Origin: Chloroflexota bacterium
GTDB taxonomy: Bacteria; Chloroflexota; Anaerolineae; Anaerolineales; Anaerolineaceae
NCBI GenBank assembly: GCA_016887485.1
Contig: CP069394.1
Span: 186,001-250,000, forward strand
Direction of reading: 5' to 3'
Length of the DNA: 64,000 nucleotides
The position numbers and the translations under genes were made by a program. Numbering within the stretch: position 1 is the stretch's first letter; each line of letters starts with the position of its first letter. The notes below the pieces were generated by a model. The model searched no databases, was not told where the DNA came from, and worked only from the letters and a program-made list of their open reading frames with translations. Of this stretch, positions 27,738 to 35,664 are shown piece by piece.

Positions 27738-29158
27738 TATTTTCTCCCTTCCAATGCGGCCAGAATCTTGGTCATTCGCATACTATTTGAACCTTTGATT
27801 AGTACGGTATCGCCATCTTGAACCAGTTGGATGGCGGGTTCGCAGGCGGTTTGGGCATCAGGATACCACTGCAGGTGGGCTTCATTGAAGCCGTTCTCCA
27901 GGGCGGCTTTGGCAGTCTTTTTTGACCTGGGGCCGACCAAAATCAACTGATCTGCGGCTGTGGCAGCCACTTTGCCGACAGATTGGTGCCCGGAGGTCTC
28001 ATATTGCCCCAGTTCGAGCATATCTCCCAGGATGGCGACCCGGCGGCCGGATAAATTCTGCAGCAATTCCAGGGCTGCGACGGTGGATTCGGGGGCTGCA
28101 TTATAGGTATCATCCAGAATGGTGATATCACCGGGCAGGTTCACCCGGCGCATACGGATATCTACCTGAGCGCTGCCCAATCCGGCTTCAATTACCGGCC
28201 ATTCCATTCCTTCCGCCAAAGCGACACCTACGGCCCGAAGGATTGTATAAACGGAGAACTCTCCCATCAGTGGGGAGTGGATTTTATGGGATGTTTCCCG
28301 GTAATTCAATACGCAGGAAAGGCCATCCAGTCCATGTGATTGGATACTGCTGGCCGAGAGGTTCGCATCACCTTTGATCCCATAGGAGAGGACTTTCGCC
28401 TGAGTTCTGCCGAACATGTACAGCACCCAGGGATCGTCACTGTTCAGCACGGCCACGCCTTTAGGCGCTGGCGGCAGGGATTCAACCAATTCTGCTTTAC
28501 CTTTGGCGATGATTTCCTGTGAGCCGGCCCGTTCTGCGTGAACGGTGCCAATATTGGTGACGACGCCGACCTGGGGTTGGGCGATCTCGCACAGCAGGTG
28601 AATCTCACCCGGAACGTAGAAGCCCATTTCCAAAACGGCATAATCATGCTCGGGGCCAAGTTCTAACAGAGTCAGGGGCAGGCCAATCTCGTTATTGCGG
28701 TTGCCTGCGTTTTTCAATACGTTGTATTTTTGTGATAGCAGGCTGGCAATCAACTCTTTGGTTGAGGTTTTGCCCACACTGCCGGTGATTCCAATCACAC
28801 GCACGTCATGGATACTGCGCCAGTAAGCTGCGACTTTCTGCAGTGCGCTGAGAGCATCATCCACCCGTAAACAGAGCGGGAAGGCGATTTCTTCCACAAC
28901 GGGCAGGGTTTGGCCGGGTCGCAGGTCCAGAATATTGAATGCTGCACCCATATCCTGATCAACCAGGGCCAGTACTGCGCCTTTATCGAAGGCGGCCTGC
29001 ACAAAGTCATGTCCATTGACATTTTCGCCGGGCAGGGCAATGAAGAGGCTGCCAGAGCGAGCGTCGCGCGAATCGATCACCACGCTGCTGATGTGTATCT
29101 TCAGCGGGCTGATCTCCTCATTTGTGAGGGCAAGAATGATGTCGTTGAGTTGAATCAC
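27737..29158 (-). CDS. murF: UDP-MurNAc-tripeptide--D-alanyl-D-alanine ligase
   Basis: Adds D-Ala-D-Ala to complete the pentapeptide precursor. 473 residues. The N-terminal uridine domain contains VVIDSRDARSGSLFIALPGENVNGHDF, the ATP loop is GITGSVGKTSTKELI, and NEIGLPLTLL, NIGTVHAE, DDTYNAAPESTVAAL and LGDMLELGQYE follow. The gene sits directly behind ftsI; the murE that usually lies between them is absent here. Confidence 0.95.
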   Translation of the reverse strand: MIQLNDIILALTNEEISPLKIHISSVVIDSRDARSGSLFIALPGENVNGHDFVQAAFDKGAVLALVDQDMGAAFNILDLRPGQTLPVVEEIAFPLCLRVDDALSALQKVAAYWRSIHDVRVIGITGSVGKTSTKELIASLLSQKYNVLKNAGNRNNEIGLPLTLLELGPEHDYAVLEMGFYVPGEIHLLCEIAQPQVGVVTNIGTVHAERAGSQEIIAKGKAELVESLPPAPKGVAVLNSDDPWVLYMFGRTQAKVLSYGIKGDANLSASSIQSHGLDGLSCVLNYRETSHKIHSPLMGEFSVYTILRAVGVALAEGMEWPVIEAGLGSAQVDIRMRRVNLPGDITILDDTYNAAPESTVAALELLQNLSGRRVAILGDMLELGQYETSGHQSVGKVAATAADQLILVGPRSKKTAKAALENGFNEAHLQWYPDAQTACEPAIQLVQDGDTVLIKGSNSMRMTKILAALEGRK

Positions 29159-29169
29159 AATTCTTCCTT

Positions 29170-30954
29170 CTAATTCGCGCTCATTTCAGCCCGGACAGCG
29201 TCCGGGGGAATCTTCATTAGTACGACCAGCTGCTCCACAACGTTGCTGAATACCGGGGCGGCTACAACCGAACCCCATTTTGAGATACTGGGCCGCTCCA
29301 GCCAGACATAAACCACAAATTGCGGATCATCTGAGGGACCCCAGCCAACGAATGAGGTGTTGGTCTCATCGGTGGTGTACCCCAGTTCCGTGGGAATTTC
29401 CGCTGTACCGGTCTTACCCGCGATACTGTAGCCATTCACCAAAGCTTCGGAAGTTTCTTCTTCCAGAGCGACGGTGAGCATTTTGGTCAGGGTCTGGGCC
29501 GTCTCAGCAGAGATCGGGTTGCCCATGACCTGCGCAGCGACATCATATTGCTGGCCGTTATCGACCACACTGCGCACAACATGAGGAACCATCATCTGCC
29601 CGTCATTGGCAACGGCTCCAATTGCCATCACCATTTGGATGGGGGTCACGGCAATACCCTGACCAAAGGAGTTGGCCGCCAGATCCACCACCACCCATTG
29701 GTTGTTGTCCGGAAGGCGGAGGGGGTAATTGGCTTCGCCGGCCAGGTCAATGCCTGTGCTGCGGCCAAAACCAAAAGCCTGTACATATTTATAGAAATCT
29801 TCTTCGCCGAGTAGATCTACGGCAATATGCGCCAAACAGACGTTCAAAGAGTGCTGCATACAGCCGGTCATGTCCTGTTCGCCCCAGGCGCCGCCATCCC
29901 AGTTATAGATGGGCCAGGTGTTTTCAACCCAATAGACGCCATAGGTGTCTTCATAGGTTGTGGAGGGCTCCACAGCGCCCGCGTCCAGTGCGGCGGCCAT
30001 TGTGATGACCTTGAATACAGAACCTGGTTCGTAGGCGTCCCCAATGGCACGGTTGTAGGGGGTAGGGTTGGGGAAGGTCTCTTCGTAGGTCCAATATTCA
30101 TTGGGGTCGAAGGTTGGCGTGCTGGCCATGCCTAAAATGTCACCGTTTTCCGGATCATAGACAATGATCGTGCCGCCTTCAGCACCGGACCATTCAAGGG
30201 CATCTGCCAGTTCTTTCTCGATCATGGCCTGGATATCGCGGTCAATGGTCAGGATCAGGCTGGCACCGTGGTCAATATTGGGCAATGCCTCGACCTCATA
30301 AGGGTCATTGGGTACAAAAACGCTTTCCGGCTGGCCGGTCAGCAGGCGGTTATAGGTTTCTTCAACGCCGTAAACACCCTGAGCGGTCTCCCGGGAGAAA
30401 TAGTTATAGAATCCGAGGACATTTGCAGCCAGCTCATCTTCAGGATAAGAACGTTGCTCCATACCCGTCCAAATCAACCCGGAAAGGCTGGGGGTAGAGG
30501 TTCCCGTTTCCCGGCGGCGTTCTGTGTAGCTATCCTTCAGAGCCTGGAGTTCATCCACGGTTTCTTCATCCACATAGCTGGCGAGGACGAAGTAGCGGTT
30601 CTCGTCTTCGCCATTCTGAAGGGTGCTGGCGAGCGAGAAAACGTCTGCATATTCCAAATCCAGCAGGCTGGCTGCGGAGAAGGCGATTGATTCGGGGTCG
30701 GTCACAAATTTTAGATCGATCCCGATCTCGTAGCCGATCTGGTTGGTCGCCAGCACATGGCCGTTGCGGTCATAGATCGTTCCGCGGGGTGGGTAAATAG
30801 TCTCTTCAAAGCCCTGGTAGCTTGCGGATTTCTCGATCAGCTCCTGGGCGCTGCTGCTGTAATTGATCCGGATCATCTGAAAGACGATCCCCACGCCAAG
30901 AATGGCGCAGGCCGCCATCAGGATCACATATCGCATGTAGAAGGGAGGTTTCAT
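29170..30954 (-). CDS. ftsI: Septal penicillin-binding protein (FtsI, class B PBP)
   Basis: Transpeptidase that cross-links septal peptidoglycan with FtsW. 594 residues: an N-terminal membrane helix (about 8-28), the PBP dimer domain starting PPRGTIYDRNGHVLA (55-69), then the transpeptidase domain. Catalytic motifs are S312-V-F-K315, S369-L-N and K514-T-G. No PASTA domains follow. It starts directly behind the ftsL-like stop. The D/E-rich loop GDAYEP before the catalytic serine is usual for the class. Confidence 0.94.
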   Translation of the reverse strand: MKPPFYMRYVILMAACAILGVGIVFQMIRINYSSSAQELIEKSASYQGFEETIYPPRGTIYDRNGHVLATNQIGYEIGIDLKFVTDPESIAFSAASLLDLEYADVFSLASTLQNGEDENRYFVLASYVDEETVDELQALKDSYTERRRETGTSTPSLSGLIWTGMEQRSYPEDELAANVLGFYNYFSRETAQGVYGVEETYNRLLTGQPESVFVPNDPYEVEALPNIDHGASLILTIDRDIQAMIEKELADALEWSGAEGGTIIVYDPENGDILGMASTPTFDPNEYWTYEETFPNPTPYNRAIGDAYEPGSVFKVITMAAALDAGAVEPSTTYEDTYGVYWVENTWPIYNWDGGAWGEQDMTGCMQHSLNVCLAHIAVDLLGEEDFYKYVQAFGFGRSTGIDLAGEANYPLRLPDNNQWVVVDLAANSFGQGIAVTPIQMVMAIGAVANDGQMMVPHVVRSVVDNGQQYDVAAQVMGNPISAETAQTLTKMLTVALEEETSEALVNGYSIAGKTGTAEIPTELGYTTDETNTSFVGWGPSDDPQFVVYVWLERPSISKWGSVVAAPVFSNVVEQLVVLMKIPPDAVRAEMSAN

Positions 30955-31428
30955 CTAGTTGCCTCCCTCGGTCAGGTTATTGGAACCCATCCAGATATTG
31001 TTCACGAACCAATCCCAGAGGGAAGAGGTGTATGAATCCTGAATGATAGGGGTTTGAATGATCGTGTTTGACCGGGGTGGCGCGAGGACAACCCCAGCAT
31101 CTGGGTCGAGGCCGGGAACTTCAACGTAGATGGCTGTTTCGGGGTCCAGCATATGGAAACCCAGCTCTTCCGCCCGGGCCATCATTTTTTCTGAGGATTG
31201 CGCCTTGGCAAGTTTGGTCATCAGGTCGGAGATCTCATTGGTCATAGTTTCAATGTCGCTCTCCAGCCCCTGGACGCTCCGCCCTGCTGCCGCTGCCTGG
31301 CCATTAACGCTGAGATACAAGCCGGCGATGGTGGCAACCAGCACCAAAGCAAGCAAAAATAAACCAATCCATTGGACTTGGGTTCGCCAGGGTGCTTGCT
31401 TATAGGCTTGTATGAGGCGTTTTTTCAT
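30955..31428 (-). CDS. ftsL: FtsL-like septum initiator protein
   Basis: 157 residues with a basic N-terminus, one membrane helix (about 20-40) and a coiled coil (about 50-92, ending AEELGFHMLDPE), the FtsL/DivIC pattern. A proline-rich and then Trp-containing tail (SLWDWFVNNIW) of about 55 residues is longer than in usual FtsL. Sequence similarity in this family is always weak, so the call rests on the topology and on the position between rsmH and ftsI. Confidence 0.75.
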   Translation of the reverse strand: MKKRLIQAYKQAPWRTQVQWIGLFLLALVLVATIAGLYLSVNGQAAAAGRSVQGLESDIETMTNEISDLMTKLAKAQSSEKMMARAEELGFHMLDPETAIYVEVPGLDPDAGVVLAPPRSNTIIQTPIIQDSYTSSLWDWFVNNIWMGSNNLTEGGN

Positions 31429-31445
31429 CTTCTTCTTCCAGCGGT

Positions 31446-32417
31446 CTAAATTTTCTCAGCTACTCTCAGCTTAGCGCTGCGAGAGCGGGGATTCCTGCGC
31501 ATTTCCTCTTCCGTGGCGCTGATCGGCTTTCGGGTCAGCACTTTGAGGGTGGCTTTATGCCCACAGGTACAGATGGGTTGGCTGGGAGGGCAGATGCAAT
31601 CTTTGCTTTCCTGCTTGAAGAATTGCTTGGTGAGCCGGTCTTCGAGCGAATGAAAGCTGATGATGGCAATCTTCCCGCCAGGTGCCAGGCATTCTGTCAG
31701 TGCCGGTAAAGCCTGAGAGATCGTCTCCAACTCTTGATTGGTGGCGATCCTTAAAGCCTGAAATGTCCGGGTTGCCGGATGGATATGAGGGTCATATCCG
31801 GCCGGGACAGCTTTTTTGATCAGAGCCGCCAGTTCTCCGGTAGTTTGGAAGGGCCTGGCAGAAACGATCGCCCGGGCAATTCGCCTCGAATATCGTTCTT
31901 CACCGTATTCGTAGATCAGGTCAGCGAGGGACTTCTCGTCCAAGAGATTGACCAGATCCGCTGCGCTGGTGCCGCCGGCGGGATTGAAGCGCATATCCAA
32001 TGGGCCGGATTCTCGGAATGAAAACCCACGATTTGGGCGGTCGAGTTGCATTGATGACACACCCAGATCGAGCAGGATTCCATCCACGGGTCCCCAGCCA
32101 ATTTCCTCGAGGACAGCGGCGGCGTCCCGGTAGGAGGCCTGGCGCAGGATCACTCTATCCTGAAAAGCGAAAAGACGCTGACGAGTGATCGCCAGCGCTT
32201 CCGGATCCAGGTCGAGACCGAGTAATCTGCCCTGTGGCGCTGAGGCTGTCAGAATGCCTTCAGCGTGGCCACCAGCGCCGACTGTCCCATCAAGATAGGA
32301 TTTACCAGTCTGCGGCGCTAAGGCACCAAGGACTTCTTGGTAAAGAACTGGCTGGTGGGGGAAATTATCGCCAGGGTTTCCGGCGATTGCTCCCCCCCCA
32401 TGTTCTGAGGCGTTCAC
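31446..32417 (-). CDS. rsmH: 16S rRNA (cytosine1402-N4)-methyltransferase
   Basis: Methylates N4 of C1402 in 16S rRNA with SAM. 323 residues. Motifs are HQPVLYQEVL, the SAM loop YLDGTVGAGGHAEGIL, GILLDLGVSSMQLD, RGFSF, and near the end ISFHSLEDRLTKQFF and KPISATEEEMRRNPRSRSAKLRVAEKI. The ATG overlaps the mraZ stop by 4 bp. Second gene of the dcw cluster. Confidence 0.96.
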   Translation of the reverse strand: MNASEHGGGAIAGNPGDNFPHQPVLYQEVLGALAPQTGKSYLDGTVGAGGHAEGILTASAPQGRLLGLDLDPEALAITRQRLFAFQDRVILRQASYRDAAAVLEEIGWGPVDGILLDLGVSSMQLDRPNRGFSFRESGPLDMRFNPAGGTSAADLVNLLDEKSLADLIYEYGEERYSRRIARAIVSARPFQTTGELAALIKKAVPAGYDPHIHPATRTFQALRIATNQELETISQALPALTECLAPGGKIAIISFHSLEDRLTKQFFKQESKDCICPPSQPICTCGHKATLKVLTRKPISATEEEMRRNPRSRSAKLRVAEKI

Positions 32418-32854
32418 GGTAGGGTAGTTAAATCCAGGGGTTTAAACCGTTGCTCATTCGCTTCAACATCATTCAGCGACGTCTGCTGAACTTGCCAGTT
32501 TTCTGGTGACCAGAGCTCAAAATATTCCCCATTGCCCACCAGAATTGCGTTTTCTTTGAGATTTGCAGTATCCCTCAGAAACGCAGGTAATAAAACACGA
32601 CCGGCTTTGTCGAATTCGATCTTCTTTGCGTATGAAAAGAAGATCCTGCGGAGTCTGCGGCTGTCCGGGTCGAGTATACTGATACCGCGGATGCGTTCAG
32701 CTAACAACTCGTACAGCTCAAGTGGGAGAGCTTGCAGGTTACCATCATAGCCCTGGGTGATGACCACGCAATCGCCAAGTTCCTCGCGAAATTCTGCGGG
32801 AATGGTGATTCGTCCTTTCTCATCGATATTGTGCTCGTATTGTCCCAGGAACAT
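32414..32854 (-). CDS. mraZ: Transcriptional regulator MraZ
   Basis: Ring-forming AbrB-like DNA-binding protein that controls the dcw operon. 146 residues from the ATG at 32854, preceded by AGGAG; the open frame runs 24 codons upstream over the operator and is not used. Two SpoVT/AbrB modules are seen, each with the D-x3-R core: DEKGRITIPAEFR and DKAGRVLLPAFLR. Four 10-bp-spaced boxes at 32901-32936 are its likely target. Confidence 0.95.
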   Translation of the reverse strand: MFLGQYEHNIDEKGRITIPAEFREELGDCVVITQGYDGNLQALPLELYELLAERIRGISILDPDSRRLRRIFFSYAKKIEFDKAGRVLLPAFLRDTANLKENAILVGNGEYFELWSPENWQVQQTSLNDVEANEQRFKPLDLTTLP

Positions 32855-32900
32855 CTGTTCTAAAGCTCCTATTACCAATGGTGCGCCGGATCCTCCGGCG

Positions 32901-32936
32901 CTCCACTGCGTCCCACTTTTCTCCACTTTTAACCAC
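32901..32936 (-). promoter_or_regulatory. MraZ operator: four direct repeats
   Basis: On the minus strand GTGGTT, GTGGAG, GTGGGA and GTGGAG each follow a 4-base spacer, giving an exact 10-bp period. This is the repeat pattern bound by MraZ upstream of mraZ in other bacteria. The repeats lie just behind the predicted start of transcription. Confidence 0.85.
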
Positions 32937-32946
32937 TAGTGCCTAA

Positions 32947-32975
32947 AGTATAGCGTAATTAGGGTTTAAAAGCAA
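32947..32975 (-). promoter_or_regulatory. dcw cluster (mraZ) promoter
   Basis: On the minus strand TTGCTT (32975-32970), a 17-base spacer and TATACT (32952-32947) form a good sigma-70 promoter, ten bases before the first MraZ box. Confidence 0.8.
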
Positions 32976-33177
32976 GTAAAATTGGGCGTACTATAATATT
33001 TCAGATGTGATTTGTCTGATTTGGGAAATGGACTTTTTAACCGGTATTTAAAGGTAAGGTACTTCATTTTTATGGTCACTCGCTATTGATTGCCTTCATT
33101 ATAACACTTTCGTAACCAGTCGTATCAATGCCCTGATAAATATATGAAGCAACATGAAAAGTATGCCTGGAATCCTG

Positions 33178-33206
33178 TTGACATCCATTGACGAAGACAT
33201 TATAAT
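33178..33206 (+). promoter_or_regulatory. rplU promoter (consensus sigma-70)
   Basis: TTGACA (33178-33183), a 17-base spacer and TATAAT (33201-33206): a perfect consensus promoter, as expected for a ribosomal protein operon. Confidence 0.92.
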
Positions 33207-33217
33207 GATGTACCTTG

Positions 33218-33259
33218 CCCCGGCGAGAAGTTTATGCTGGGGTAGTATCATGTAACCCC
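33218..33259 (+). promoter_or_regulatory. rplU leader with two competing hairpins
   Basis: CCCCGGC (33218-33224) can pair with GCTGGGG (33236-33242). The same G-run (33239-33243) can instead pair with ACCCC (33255-33259). The stems exclude each other, a layout typical of autoregulatory ribosomal-protein leaders. About 65 bp remain before the rplU ATG. Confidence 0.5.
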
Positions 33260-33325
33260 AACTTTCCCGATCCCTGGCGGTGACACGCGAGCGAGATTGG
33301 TTAAGTGAAGATTGGAGTAATAGAA

Positions 33326-33643
33326 ATGAAATTTGTTATTGTCGAACAAGGCGGCAAGCAATACCGTGCTGCTGAAGGTGAGACGATCGACGTCGATCGT
33401 TTGCCAAATGAGGTGGGTGAGGCGATCACTCTGGAAGATGTCCTTTTGTCCGTAGATGACGATAAGGTCGTTGTTGGCACCCCGCTAATCAAGGGCGCCA
33501 AGGTCCAGGCGAAAGTTCTCAATCATTTCAAGGGTCGCAAGATCCTGGTTTTTAAGTATCGCCCGAAACAACGCTATCGCGTAAAGACGGGTCATCGTCA
33601 GCAATACACGAAGCTGCTGATTGAATCGATTGGATTGGAGTAG
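33326..33643 (+). CDS. rplU: Ribosomal protein L21
   Basis: 50S subunit protein binding 23S rRNA. 105 residues from the ATG at 33326, with GGAG upstream; a seven-codon upstream extension is not needed, since L21 proteins begin close to [15 protein letters not shown]. The C-terminal signature [20 protein letters not shown] is present, followed by KTGHRQQYT. First gene of an L21-L27-L31 operon. Confidence 0.97.
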   Translation: MKFVIVEQGGKQYRAAEGETIDVDRLPNEVGEAITLEDVLLSVDDDKVVVGTPLIKGAKVQAKVLNHFKGRKILVFKYRPKQRYRVKTGHRQQYTKLLIESIGLE

Positions 33644-33648
33644 GAAAA

Positions 33649-33915
33649 ATGGCTCATAAAAAAGGTGGCGGTTCCTCACGAAACGGTCGTGACAGCCAGT
33701 CGCAACGACTTGGTATCAAAAAATTCGGTGGTGAATACGTGATCAGCGGCAATATCATTGTCCGCCAGCGCGGCACCAAGATCCACCCCGGCTGGAATGT
33801 CGGTATGGGTAAGGATCATACACTTTTTGCAACAACCGAAGGTCTGGTTCATTTTGAGACGATGCCCGGTGGCCGCAAAAAGGTTCACGTTGTTACACTC
33901 CCTGAGGATGAATAA
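33649..33915 (+). CDS. rpmA: Ribosomal protein L27
   Basis: 50S protein whose N-terminal arm reaches the peptidyl-transferase centre. 88 residues. It begins [16 protein letters not shown], with no cleavable N-terminal extension as found in Firmicutes, and contains [15 protein letters not shown] and the GKDHTLFA segment. It starts five bases behind rplU. Confidence 0.97.
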   Translation: MAHKKGGGSSRNGRDSQSQRLGIKKFGGEYVISGNIIVRQRGTKIHPGWNVGMGKDHTLFATTEGLVHFETMPGGRKKVHVVTLPEDE

Positions 33916-33951
33916 CACGTATTCACTTTTTGAAAGGATCAAGACGAAATT

Positions 33952-34431
33952 ATGAAGAAAGATATTCATCCCCAATACTATCCTGATGCGGTGGTGATTT
34001 GCGGTTCCTGTGGCAACACCTGGACAACCGGCTCAACCCAAAAAGAAATCCGCACAGAAGTCTGCTCCAATTGCCATCCCTTCTATACTGGCCAGCAGCA
34101 GCGCATTCTTGACCGTGAAGGTCAGGTGGATCGCTTCTACAAACGGCTTCAGGCTCGCAAGGATTACCTCGAAGACAAGAAGGCCAAGGAAGAAGAAAAA
34201 GTATCTCCCGATCGCCCGATCGAAGAACTTGGTTTGGGTACCCGGGTTGAAAAGGCCCTGACCGAAGCTGGTATGAAGAATGTTGGTGACGTTTTGGAAC
34301 GACTTGAAGGCGGCGAGCAGGCCATGCTGGATATCAGCGGCTTTGGTCGCAAGTCCTTGATTGACCTCAAGAAGGCCCTGCGCCAATTGGGTTACAAGAT
34401 TCCGGATGCTGCGGAAGAAATCACCGTCTAA
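33952..34431 (+). CDS. rpmE: Ribosomal protein L31 fused to an RNA polymerase alpha-CTD-like domain
   Basis: 159 residues, about twice the usual length. Residues 1-60 are L31 of the zinc type ([17 protein letters not shown]; ligands C17, C20, C38, C41; NCHPFYTG). A charged Lys/Glu-rich linker (about 62-87) leads to residues 88-148, which resemble the C-terminal domain of Rpo[12 protein letters not shown]...[13 protein letters not shown]...[16 protein letters not shown]. By my alignment from memory, R98, G132, K134 and S135 sit where E. coli R265, G296, K298 and S299 contact DNA; K101 replaces N268. The gene is third in the L21-L27 operon and is followed by a terminator. No frameshift is needed to read through. 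Confidence 0.9.
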   Translation: MKKDIHPQYYPDAVVICGSCGNTWTTGSTQKEIRTEVCSNCHPFYTGQQQRILDREGQVDRFYKRLQARKDYLEDKKAKEEEKVSPDRPIEELGLGTRVEKALTEAGMKNVGDVLERLEGGEQAMLDISGFGRKSLIDLKKALRQLGYKIPDAAEEITV

Positions 34432-34464
34432 TTCCAGAAACAAAAACGAAAAATGGTAAACTTA

Positions 34465-34500
34465 ACAGGCAGATGAAACTTCATCTGCCTGTCATTTTTT
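34465..34500 (+). terminator. Terminator after the rplU-rpmA-rpmE operon
   Basis: ACAGGCAGATGAA (34465-34477) pairs perfectly with TTCATCTGCCTGT (34480-34492), and a CATTTTTT tail follows. The upstream ATG of the thymidine kinase frame lies in this hairpin, so that start is excluded. Confidence 0.9.
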
Positions 34501-34520
34501 ATTTCATAGGGAGAGGGTTT

Positions 34521-35093
34521 ATGCCACATCATGTCGGGTCATTAGAAGTCATTTGCGGGTCAATGTTTTGCGGAAAGACGGAAGAACTCATCCGGCGCCT
34601 GCGTAGGGCTCAAATTGCCAAGCAGAAAGTGCAGGTCTTTAAACCGGTCATTGATAATCGATATGATCAAATGAAAGTCACCTCCCATTCCGGTTTGGAT
34701 GTGGAGGCAGTTCCGGTTCGATCGTCTGCCGAGGTATTGGCAAAATTAGACCCCGATGTGACAGTTATTGGCGTGGATGAGGCCCAATTCTTTGATGATG
34801 GCATTGTGGAAGTTGTAGAAGAACTGGCCGATAAGGATCTGCGAGTGATCGTCACAGGGCTGGACCGGGATTTCCGGGGCGAGCCATTTGGCTGCATGCC
34901 GGAATTGATGGCTCGGGCCGAAAAGGTGGATAAACTGCGGGCGATTTGTATGGTATGCGGTGAGGATGCCAGCCGGACCCAGCGGCTTGTCAATGGCGAA
35001 CCAGCCCGTTATGATGATCCGATTGTTGTCGTTGGCGCACAGGAGATGTATGAGGCGCGCTGCCGGAAGCACCACAAGGTCCCCCGAAATTAA
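34521..35093 (+). CDS. tdk: Thymidine kinase (TK1 type)
   Basis: Phosphorylates thymidine to dTMP for salvage. 190 residues from the ATG at 34521, behind GGGAGAGG. It contains P-loop G-S-M-F-C-G-K-T, the DEAQFF motif, and the zinc ribbon CMVCG...CRKHH. The lasso-type loop near [12 protein letters not shown] is typical of type II kinases. Downstream are hpt and a nucleotidyltransferase gene, separated by 13 bp or overlapping, so this is a small nucleotide-metabolism operon. Confidence 0.95.
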   Translation: MPHHVGSLEVICGSMFCGKTEELIRRLRRAQIAKQKVQVFKPVIDNRYDQMKVTSHSGLDVEAVPVRSSAEVLAKLDPDVTVIGVDEAQFFDDGIVEVVEELADKDLRVIVTGLDRDFRGEPFGCMPELMARAEKVDKLRAICMVCGEDASRTQRLVNGEPARYDDPIVVVGAQEMYEARCRKHHKVPRN

Positions 35094-35106
35094 AGGATAA
35101 GAAACG

Positions 35107-35664
35107 ATGAAAGATTATCAATCCTTTTTGGCAGAAGTCCTGATTCCCGAAGCGGAGTTGAAAGCCCGAATTGCAGTATTAGGCGCTGAGATCAGCCGGG
35201 ATTATGCGGGTAAAGAAATTTTGGCGATTTGTATCCTGCGGGGCGGCGTGATGTTCCTCACGGACCTGATCCGCTGCATTGACCCGCCGGTTGCAATTGA
35301 TTTCATGGGTGTCTCGTCCTATGGGGCGGGGGCTCGTCAATCCTCCGGGCAGGTCCGGATTAACCTGGACCTGAGGACCTCGATTGCCGGAAAGCACGTA
35401 TTGATTGTGGAAGATATTATTGACAGCGGGCATACGCTCTCATCCGTGATCGAAATGCTGCGTACTCGTAACCCTGCCAGCCTGGAGATCTGCACCTTGC
35501 TCAATAAAGTGACCCGACGTGAGGTGGATGTGCCGATTAAGTATTGTGGCTTTGAGATAGCGGATAAATTCGTCTTTGGCTATGGTCTGGATATGGACGA
35601 ATTCTATCGGAACCTGCCTTTCATTGGCGTGGTCGATCTGGAAAAATATGAGGCTTTGGACTGA
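35107..35664 (+). CDS. hpt: Hypoxanthine phosphoribosyltransferase
   Basis: Converts hypoxanthine (and probably guanine) with PRPP to IMP or GMP. 185 residues. The PRPP-binding motif is [14 protein letters not shown]. The N-terminal loop [16 protein letters not shown], a flexible loop with [12 protein letters not shown], and the purine-contact end [21 protein letters not shown] follow. It overlaps the next gene by 17 bp. Confidence 0.95.

Larger units (their letters stand above)
32855..33325. other. Divergent regulatory region between the dcw cluster and rplU
   Basis: 471 bp without a gene. It holds the MraZ operator and dcw promoter on the left, and the rplU promoter and structured leader on the right. 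I see nothing specific in the AT-rich middle (about 32980-33170). Confidence 0.8.
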
